Below are positions 46,001 to 51,803 of a stretch of 64,000 nucleotides of DNA, piece by piece. The notes below the pieces were generated by a model. The model did not search any database and had not been told where the DNA came from. It worked only from the letters and a program-made list of their open reading frames with translations. Source of the stretch: Mycobacterium sp. ELW1 (GTDB taxonomy: Bacteria > Actinomycetota > Actinomycetes > Mycobacteriales > Mycobacteriaceae). Every line of letters begins with the position of its first letter. Position 1 is the first letter of the stretch. Location of the stretch: contig NZ_CP032155.1 of NCBI RefSeq assembly GCF_008329905.1, forward strand, positions 248,001 to 312,000, read 5' to 3'. The position numbers were made by a program, and so were the translations under genes.

Positions 46001-46346
46001 TGCTCTTCGAGGCCTTCGGCCGGAGATTGGACTTCGGAGCCGCCGAGTGTCCGGTGGATTTCGACGGCCCATTCGCCGAGGAGCTATTGGAGGCCGAGGG
46101 TCCGTTGGGGCCCGCCGATCCGGTGGCGTCGGCGGCGGCCACCGCGGGCATCGATGCGATTGCAGCACCGACACCGAGCGCCACAGCCGACGCGCCGATC
46201 CAGGCCAACGCATGCGAATTGGCAAGCGCAGCAAGGCCAAACTCAACTCGGTTCAGCTGCATCTTGTTGGTGCGGCAGCTGCGGCGACCGTGCTCCACGG
46301 TGCGGCCTGAGTCGGCATGAGCTGATTTTGAGTCGACAGAATTCAC
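43017..46346 (-). CDS. PGRS-like glycine-rich secreted protein with C-terminal cysteine peptidase (C39-like) domain
   Basis: A 1109-residue protein. An unusually long basic N-terminus leads to a signal-type helix (about residues 48-72), then Ser/Lys/Pro linkers. LVNFFVGDGTAAHPNAGILAGNG (about 165-190) resembles the entry of PGRS domains. Residues about 205-735 are GGxGGxGG repeats. Then comes an Ig/VCBS-like domain (about 755-850), and finally a papain-like domain: Cys921 in NQSYSNCQLQAA, His1048 in ADHAAVVTQVD and Asn1065/Asp1066 in YVNDSS, as in peptidase C39-like families. No PE domain is present. GTG 46346 follows GGGGGTGGG. Strong hairpins and codon bias keep it separate. Function unknown; a surface protease or autotransglutaminase-like protein is possible. 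Confidence 0.85.
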   Translation of the reverse strand: MNSVDSKSAHADSGRTVEHGRRSCRTNKMQLNRVEFGLAALANSHALAWIGASAVALGVGAAIASMPAVAAADATGSAGPNGPSASNSSSANGPSKSTGHSAAPKSNLRPKASKSTASPSGSASDSDTKANQTAKSTTRLATPTAALPRAAALPTPEAAAQNLVNFFVGDGTAAHPNAGILAGNGYSWTESTCPSTKSCKGGNSGVFGNGGDGFNGGNGGSAGWFGNGGAGGAGLATINGGAGGNGGRGGMITGNGGAGGAGATTAAGSAGGQGGSAGLSGNGGAGGAGGTSTGNFQGGTGGRGGTAGLWVGNGGAGGAGGNAIKNGQTGGTGGNGGDTGLVSFWGTAGDGGEGGGASGGASGGEGGAGGAASIGGRGGNGGNGGLFSLFAFGGDGGAGGDSPAKGLNATDRGGNGGNGGRGGLWAGSGGDGGAGGVGGGDGGIGGNVGALSFFGAGGDGGNGGVGQGGIVGTNGADPGKNPSYSIDGGNGAPGGKGGSGGRGGNGSSIIGTGGHGGSGGQGGDGGQGGTGFSPDNETIDPGLNGGNGGNGGAGGAGGAAGGAAGTGRVLFLIASNGSAGSSGAGGAGGKGGPGGYGRSLNGLSGGDGGNGGSGGPGAIGGAGAAGGDGGAGGAGGGGAFGGGKGGSGGNGGTGGDGGVATAVDGPGRGGAGGNAGDGAAGGDSDLDAGPGAAGGDGGNGGDGGNGNEGGLGGDAGQGGIGGTTRGGSVGEEGAAGTRGADGTSTTATALAARSASAQPAGPQAFFEEIGKQIAYIFFNRAPSVDPDVGGQAGPDKQITVKVNGEGNNGYEVSYSIKEGPKYGTVVAGSTPGSFVYTANDALIQPGIVDHFTITVNNGTAAKLPGFAGMIQGMLHSLAIMVGAAKPDTFDEEIWVTVDGTGQYGNAAAAADYWVNQSYSNCQLQAAASAALQATKTLPTSTTEQTWVDWAKTTDSVKTPGAKMYLDANIEEGVATEDAVALINEHFDVTATYREYDKTQEGGEEALRDLQAALAEGKATMVAYPVSIVWTAVTDFKPTPKDSYFVADHAAVVTQVDLKNGLVYVNDSSMTNANQSVGQAKALPIGVFMSGWQAAGYDLTIITPNAPTTV
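44150..45735 (-). repeat. GC-rich PGRS (GGxGG) coding repeat
   Basis: About 1.6 kb of imperfect 9-nt units (GCCGCCGTT/GCCGCCGGC on the + strand) coding for Gly-Gly-x. This is a repeat within a gene, prone to assembly error and slippage. Opposite-strand proline- and alanine-rich open frames in the same region are consequences of the repeat. Confidence 0.9.
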
Positions 46347-46567
46347 GAACCCACCCCCCGTTTGGGTACGAATCGATAAGAATGCCGGCCGCGTGACATG
46401 GATGTCCGCGACGTGGCAAAAGGGATCATAGGGTCAATGCGCGCCACCGTCTATAACGACACTTATTTTTCTTTCCGGTGCAAGGTTTTACCGCCTATGT
46501 TTTTTGCTGCTGTACAAGAACTCGCGTCGGAACGCAGGTTTCGTCGAGCGGGCGGAATCTCTCGCAC

Positions 46568-46573
46568 TACGCT
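46568..46573 (+). promoter_or_regulatory. predicted -10 element (TACGCT), leaderless AI-2E family gene
   Basis: TACGCT, 7 nt, then ATG at 46581. No ribosome binding site is seen. The preceding AT-richer stretch (46450-46520) is unusual for this window and may hold the promoter of the divergent PGRS-like gene. Confidence 0.5.
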
Positions 46574-46580
46574 TGGCCGC

Positions 46581-47735
46581 ATGCCGGCCACCCGCGTTTC
46601 GGACGACGACTCGGTCGATCCCTTCCTTCGTAAAACCGCAGCGTGGTCTTGGCGCCTGCTGGTCGTCGGGGCGGCCATCGTGGCCCTGCTGTGGGTCGTC
46701 AGCCGACTCGAGGTCATCGTGGTCCCGGTGGCCCTGGCCACCATGCTGGCCGCGTTGTTGCTGCCGGCCGTGGACTGGCTCGACCGTCGTGGGGCTCCCC
46801 GGGGCGGGGCGGTGGCCCTGATCCTCCTCGGCGGCTTCGCCATATTCGGCGGGATCCTGACTTTCGTTGTCAGCCAATTTGTTTCGGGCCTGCCCGGCCT
46901 GGTGGAGCAGGTCACTTACAGTATCGACGGCCTGCGTCGGTGGCTCGTCGACGGCCCGGCGCACCTGAGTCGTGAACAGATCGACAACGCAGGCAATACA
47001 GCCATCAAGGCGCTGCGCGACAACCAGGAGCAGCTGACCACCGGTGCCCTGTCGACGGCGGCCACCCTCACCGAACTCGTCACCGGCGCACTGCTGGTGC
47101 TGTTCACCTTGATCTTCCTGCTGCACGGCGGCCGCAACATCTACAGCTTCGTCACCAAGATCGTTCCGTCGTCCGCCCGCGAGCGGGTGCGGGACGCAGG
47201 CCGGGCCGGCTTCGGCTCGCTGATCGGCTACGTGCGGGCCACCGCGCTCGTCGCATTGGTGGACGCTGTCGGTATCGGCACCGGTCTGGCGATCATGGGC
47301 ATCCCGCTGGCACTGCCCCTGGCCTCACTTGTCTTCCTCGGCGCGTTCATTCCCCTGGTGGGTGCCGTCGTCACCGGATTCCTCGCAGTGGTGGTGGCGC
47401 TGCTGGCCAAGGGCGTGGTCTACGGGCTGATCACGCTGGGGCTGATCATCGCGGTGCAGCAGCTGGAGGCGCACATCCTGCAGCCGCTGGTGATGGGTCG
47501 CGCGGTGTCGATCCACCCGCTGGCGATCGTGCTCGCCATCTCGGCCGGTGCCGTGCTGGCCGGCATCGTCGGCGCGCTGCTGTCGGTGCCGTTGGTGGCG
47601 TTCCTCAACAGCGCCATCCGGGTTCTCGTCGCGGACAACCCTGCCGAGGAAGCGGCCGAACTCGAGGAGAACGACGACGGGATCATCCTCAATGCCGAAC
47701 CCGACGTCGTCCCGCCGAAGCGCGAGAAGGACTGA
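46581..47735 (+). CDS. AI-2E family transporter (Rv0205-like)
   Basis: A 384-residue membrane protein with about eight helices of the TqsA/YdiK (UPF0118) family. The two-helix start [40 protein letters not shown], the amphipathic middle ([32 protein letters not shown]) and the [22 protein letters not shown] and [21 protein letters not shown] segments are diagnostic. Members are called autoinducer-2 exporters, but most act as Na+/H+ antiporters or unknown carriers. ATG 46581 follows a -10-like hexamer; the longer frame from 46398 lacks support. It matches Rv0205 between the flippase-like gene and mmpL3. A T-tailed hairpin follows. Confidence 0.88.
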   Translation: MPATRVSDDDSVDPFLRKTAAWSWRLLVVGAAIVALLWVVSRLEVIVVPVALATMLAALLLPAVDWLDRRGAPRGGAVALILLGGFAIFGGILTFVVSQFVSGLPGLVEQVTYSIDGLRRWLVDGPAHLSREQIDNAGNTAIKALRDNQEQLTTGALSTAATLTELVTGALLVLFTLIFLLHGGRNIYSFVTKIVPSSARERVRDAGRAGFGSLIGYVRATALVALVDAVGIGTGLAIMGIPLALPLASLVFLGAFIPLVGAVVTGFLAVVVALLAKGVVYGLITLGLIIAVQQLEAHILQPLVMGRAVSIHPLAIVLAISAGAVLAGIVGALLSVPLVAFLNSAIRVLVADNPAEEAAELEENDDGIILNAEPDVVPPKREKD

Positions 47736-47743
47736 ACCGTCGA

Positions 47744-47778
47744 GTCAGAACCCAGAGCGACATCTGGTCTGACTTTTC
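47744..47778 (+). terminator. Rho-independent terminator after the AI-2E gene
   Basis: GTCAG and CCAGA pair with TCTGG and CTGAC around a short loop (GCGACA), with a small bulge, followed directly by TTTTCC. It starts 9 nt after the stop at 47735. This is one of the few hairpins here with a T tract. Confidence 0.72.
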
Positions 47779-47784
47779 CGCGCT

Positions 47785-47809
47785 GAGTTCTGGATGGATT
47801 ACAACCGGC
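47785..47809. repeat. direct repeat, left copy (about 25 nt)
   Basis: GAGTTCTGGATGGATTACAA followed by CCGGC is 22/25 identical to 51779-51803. It covers the last codons and stop of the repeat-protein gene. Confidence 0.6.
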
Positions 47810-50800
47810 TGGCGGGGCTTGGCGCGTCGACACCGATCGCCCACACGCCTGAAGTCGTAGTCACGTACGTGGTATCCCCGAGAGTGAAGATCGGATCCAT
47901 ATAGAACGGTGCCAGCCCGGGGAACGGCTCTGCGAACACCGGGCCGTCGGGAGTCAACGTCACAAGGTAGGTCGTGACGTCGTCTGCGTCGTCGACGTCG
48001 TCGGGATACGACGCAAACTCGAGATACAGGGTGTCGCCGGCGACGATCGGACCGGGCGAGTAACCCCTTACCGGCTCGGCGAATTGCACCGCGCCATGGG
48101 GTGTCAGCGCGACGATGTAGGTCTTGGTGGTGTCGGTCCCCGTGACGAACTCGTCCGGAAACACCGTGGACATCAGGTATGTGGTGTTGCCGACGACGAT
48201 CGCTGGTTCACCGTATTGCACGGGATAGTCCACCGACGACGGACCTTCGGGTGCCAACGCAGTGACGTAAACGTGATTCGTGGAGTGGCTGCCCTCGCCC
48301 GTTGTCTCCCATCCGTCCGTCTTCACATAGATGAGATCACCCGCGACAATGAGCGGTTCATACGCCAATGTGCCGGAGACGGTATAGGCAGGCTGCAAGA
48401 CGCCCTGGGGATCCAATGCGGTGAAATGGGTTTGGGCCGAATCGTATTGGCCTGTCTGAGTCACCAAATAGGTGGTGTCGCCGACCACGACGGGGGCACT
48501 GATCGGGTGTCCTGGCAGCGATCCTGGCACTGCGGTGAGCCCGCCCGGTCCCACCTTGACAAGCGAAGTCTGTTGGCCACCAGCAGCATCGGAGGTCTCG
48601 ACGATCAAATATGTGGTGTCACCGACGACGACCGTGTCGAAATCGCTGTGGGAATTCACCCGTCCCGATGTCGGGGCGCCGATCGCCCTGACGCCGCCGG
48701 CCGTAACCGATAGCAATTGGAGCTGGTAGCCGGAGGTCGGATCGTCGGTCTCCAACACGAGGTACGTCGTGTCGCCGATGGTGATCGGCGCGACGCCCGG
48801 GTATCCGTGAAGTGGGTCCTCCCACAGGGTCAGGCCCTCGGGTTCGACCGCTGTCAGGAGGGTCCTGGTGTAGGCGTAGGTCCCGTCGGAGAGCCAGTAG
48901 TACCTCACCGTCGTGATAAGACAAGTGGTTTCTCCGGCCACCACGACGGTCGGGTTTCCGCTCACAGTGCCGAGGGTCGCGAGGCCCAGTGGCGCCACAC
49001 CGTCCGGCAGTAAAGCGGTCAGGTGGGTCTCGTATCCGACCGAGGAGTTCCAGGTTTCCGTCACCAGGTAGGTGGTGTCACTGACAACGATTGGGCGCAT
49101 CGCCCACCGGTATCCCGGGATCGGGTCATCGATCACCGTGACCCCGCCCGGCGTCGGTGCCAGCGTCGTCACCACGGACTGCCACGTCGCGGCCACACCG
49201 GAGTCGCCGATGTGCGAGATGAAGTACGTGGTGTCGCCGACCACGATCGGATCCCCGCTCAGCACACCGGGAATCGATCCCACGGATGTAGCACCGTCGG
49301 GCGTCAATGCCACGACATGGGTGGCGGTGCCCGACTGTGTGGGCACGAGCAGATACCTAGTGTCGCCCACGAGGGTCGGACCGCCCCAGGACCAGCCGGG
49401 GATCGTCGTCGTCGGTGACACGCCCTCGGTCCTCACTTCTGTGACGTGAGTGTTGTAGCCGGAATCGTAATCACCCGTCTGCGTCACGAGGTAGGTGATG
49501 TCGCCTGCGACAACCGAATAACCGCTGGAGTCTTCGTAGAACTGTCCGGGTATCGACGTTGTCGAGGTCACCCCGTCGGGTCCCAGCCGGGTCAGGTGGG
49601 TCTGGTAGCCGGATTGTTGGCTGCCGTTAACAGTCACCAGGTAGGTGGTGTCACCGACGACGAGCGTGTGGTTGGAGAAACGCCCGGGTACGGACGTTGT
49701 CGAGGTCGCGCCGTCGGCTCCCAGCGTGGTCAGCTGGGTTCGGTAACCGGATTCGTACGTGCCGGTATCGGTCACGAGGTAGGTGGTTTCGCCGATGACG
49801 ATCGTGCGGCCGTAAAACGCGCCGGGCATCTCCGTCGTTGAGGTCACGCCGTCGGCTCGCAGCCTGGTCAGGTGGGTCTGGTAGCCGGATTCGTACGTGC
49901 CGGTCTGGGTCAACAGGTAGGTCGTGCCGGCAACCGTCAGCGGTTGTCTGAAGTCGCCAGGAATCGGCTCACCCAGAGGAGTCAGGCCGTCTGACCCCAA
50001 TATCGAGAGGTAAGTCTGGAAGCTGGATTCGTCGCCACCTGTCTGCGACACCACAAAGGTGGTGTCACCGACGGCGAACGCCTCGCGCACCAGACCGGAT
50101 ACTGGACTGGCGCCGGACGGGATGCTCGAGGTGCCGTCGGCGTGGATGACTGCGGCCAGGTAGGAGACGCTCTGATCGTCGGGGCCGTCGATGAGGTTCC
50201 CGCGATAACCAAAGATGTAGGCGTTACCGGTGCGGGAATCGACGAATGACAGCACCGGCATCGTGCCGGGCGGCAACGAAAGCGCGGCACGGTCGGCCCC
50301 GGCAATGTGTTCGGTCACCACGATCGGTGCCGTAGTGGCCATGCCGTCGGTGGCGGTGGCCGAGAACGAAAGCTTCACTGCCGCAGGAGAAGTCGGCCCA
50401 AGAGTACCGGCGAGGACGCGGGTGCGCGGATTCGGGGTGAAGGTCCACTCGCCGGTTTGTTCATTGAGCTCGAAGCTGCCCAGGGTCGCATCCGGTGCGT
50501 TGACCACGTGATAGGTGAAGGGCTTGTCGTGGGTGACGTTGAAGTGCCCGCTGATCGTTCCGGTGGCGGGGTCGGTCGCGTCGATCGTGTATGGATGTTG
50601 CTGGTCGACCACCGGCGGGGGAGCGACGTACTTGACCGCGATGGTCACGTTACCAATTGCGTTGGCGCCCTTGGTGTCTGTGACGGTGTAGCTGAACGAG
50701 TCGGCGCCGGAGTAGCCGGCCGCTGGGGTGTAGACGAAGGAGCCGTCGGTGTTGAGGGTGAGGCTGCCATGGCTGGGTGCAGTGCTCACGACGGCCGTCA

Positions 50801-51620
50801 TCGAATCGCCGCCGGGGTGGCTGTCGTTGGTCAACACATTGCCTGTGAGCTGCGTGTCCTGGTCGACGCTATAGCTGTCGTCGACCGGGCGAGGAGCGCG
50901 ATTGACCGGCACCGTAGACCGGTGGATCGTCGCCGCCACAGGCGCCCCGACCACCGGAATCATCCCGACCAGATCGAGGGTCATGTCGCCGATTTCGTCG
51001 CGCATGTCCACGGCATCGCCGCGGAGCGCCGCTTTCGTGAAGTCGACGAAATCCGACACGAGGCTTATCCCGTTGACAACTGTGCCGACGCCCGGAACCC
51101 AGCCGACCGACATGTTGATGTCGGCGACGGCCTTTTCGCGAGCGATTTCGGCAGGCGAGTTGGCGACAGCGGCAGCGACCGCCGACGCCGTCGCGGTGTC
51201 GCGGCGAGTGGTGGTCGCCAGCGCCGCCGCCAGCACCTCGGCGCTCGGGGCGTCCGGGGTTTGACCGCCCGACGGTTTGGACGCGACAGCGACGGGCCGC
51301 TTGGACTTCACGGACCCGAGTGCGTTGAGCGCACGCGACGGTTGCGCACGAGCGCTGACCCCGGTCTTCGGGGAGCCTGTCCGCGATGGCTTGGTGGTTG
51401 CCTTCGGTCCAGGTGATGCTGCCGAGGAGGCTCGATCAGCCGAGGATCCGCCCGCTGTAGCACCCGAATCACTGTCGGCGTGCGCCATCCCGGTTGCGCC
51501 GGCGAGCGCCGCACCGATTCCCACGGTGACCGCTCCGGCGCCCAGCCACTGAAAGGGGATCAAGCGACGGGTGTTCTGACGTGAGGCGCGTGCGCGCTTG
51601 TGTGACTGCTGCCCCGACAC
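47799..51620 (-). CDS. giant secreted protein with Ig-like domain and about 16 GDTTY repeats
   Basis: A 1273-residue exported protein. GTG 51620 has GGGGGAG just upstream. The basic N-terminus leads to a membrane helix (WLGAGAVTVGIGAALAGATGMAHA), then a Ser/Pro/Lys linker and an Ala-rich helical segment. Next is a VCBS/cadherin-like domain (about residues 240-325, with GNVLTNDSH, FVYTPAAGYSGADSFSYTVTD) and a second beta domain to about 430. The last 765 residues contain 16 units of 45-55 residues centred on V(V/A)GDTTYLVTxTG, with GYxTHLTxLxxDGV and PG turns, which look like beta-propeller blades. No catalytic residues are apparent. It lies directly downstream of mmpL3. Function unknown. Confidence 0.83.
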   Translation of the reverse strand: MSGQQSHKRARASRQNTRRLIPFQWLGAGAVTVGIGAALAGATGMAHADSDSGATAGGSSADRASSAASPGPKATTKPSRTGSPKTGVSARAQPSRALNALGSVKSKRPVAVASKPSGGQTPDAPSAEVLAAALATTTRRDTATASAVAAAVANSPAEIAREKAVADINMSVGWVPGVGTVVNGISLVSDFVDFTKAALRGDAVDMRDEIGDMTLDLVGMIPVVGAPVAATIHRSTVPVNRAPRPVDDSYSVDQDTQLTGNVLTNDSHPGGDSMTAVVSTAPSHGSLTLNTDGSFVYTPAAGYSGADSFSYTVTDTKGANAIGNVTIAVKYVAPPPVVDQQHPYTIDATDPATGTISGHFNVTHDKPFTYHVVNAPDATLGSFELNEQTGEWTFTPNPRTRVLAGTLGPTSPAAVKLSFSATATDGMATTAPIVVTEHIAGADRAALSLPPGTMPVLSFVDSRTGNAYIFGYRGNLIDGPDDQSVSYLAAVIHADGTSSIPSGASPVSGLVREAFAVGDTTFVVSQTGGDESSFQTYLSILGSDGLTPLGEPIPGDFRQPLTVAGTTYLLTQTGTYESGYQTHLTRLRADGVTSTTEMPGAFYGRTIVIGETTYLVTDTGTYESGYRTQLTTLGADGATSTTSVPGRFSNHTLVVGDTTYLVTVNGSQQSGYQTHLTRLGPDGVTSTTSIPGQFYEDSSGYSVVAGDITYLVTQTGDYDSGYNTHVTEVRTEGVSPTTTIPGWSWGGPTLVGDTRYLLVPTQSGTATHVVALTPDGATSVGSIPGVLSGDPIVVGDTTYFISHIGDSGVAATWQSVVTTLAPTPGGVTVIDDPIPGYRWAMRPIVVSDTTYLVTETWNSSVGYETHLTALLPDGVAPLGLATLGTVSGNPTVVVAGETTCLITTVRYYWLSDGTYAYTRTLLTAVEPEGLTLWEDPLHGYPGVAPITIGDTTYLVLETDDPTSGYQLQLLSVTAGGVRAIGAPTSGRVNSHSDFDTVVVGDTTYLIVETSDAAGGQQTSLVKVGPGGLTAVPGSLPGHPISAPVVVGDTTYLVTQTGQYDSAQTHFTALDPQGVLQPAYTVSGTLAYEPLIVAGDLIYVKTDGWETTGEGSHSTNHVYVTALAPEGPSSVDYPVQYGEPAIVVGNTTYLMSTVFPDEFVTGTDTTKTYIVALTPHGAVQFAEPVRGYSPGPIVAGDTLYLEFASYPDDVDDADDVTTYLVTLTPDGPVFAEPFPGLAPFYMDPIFTLGDTTYVTTTSGVWAIGVDAPSPASRL
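47830..50095 (-). repeat. 16 coding repeats of 135-165 nt (GDTTYLVT units)
   Basis: Core cores VGDTTFVVS, VAGTTYLLT, VIGETTYLVT, VVGDTTYLVT, VAGDITYLVT, LVGDTRYLLV, VVGDTTYFIS, VVSDTTYLVT, VAGETTCLIT, TIGDTTYLVL, VVGDTTYLIV, VVGDTTYLVT, VAGDLIYVKT, VVGNTTYLMS, VAGDTLYLEF and TLGDTTYVTT can be read in order. Units 2-5 are most alike, suggesting recent local duplication. Confidence 0.85.
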
Positions 51621-51742
51621 GGACTCCCCCGAGTTGTCTGTGAAATGACTGGAAGTTACTTGTGAAAAAGTTCCAGCACTATATATAACAGGCAACTACG
51701 CGCGACGGGGGCGCACACAGCAAATAGATTTCGGCCGATCCG

Positions 51743-51784
51743 GAGCTACGAGTGACAGTCGAGCCGAATCGTCACTCGGAGCTC
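51743..51784 (-). terminator. long hairpin downstream of mmpL3
   Basis: GAGCT-A-CGAGTGAC pairs with GTCACTCG-G-AGCTC (13 pairs, one mismatch) around a 14-nt loop. It begins 9 nt after the mmpL3 stop. Its distal arm overlaps the right copy of the direct repeat. Confidence 0.72.
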
Positions 51785-51803
51785 TGGATGGACTACAAAC
51801 GGC
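51779..51803. repeat. direct repeat, right copy (about 25 nt)
   Basis: GAGCTCTGGATGGACTACAA followed by ACGGC matches 47785-47809 at 22 of 25 positions. It covers the end of mmpL3 (its last two codons and TAG stop) and the sequence just after it, exactly as the left copy covers the end of the repeat-protein gene. Confidence 0.6.
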
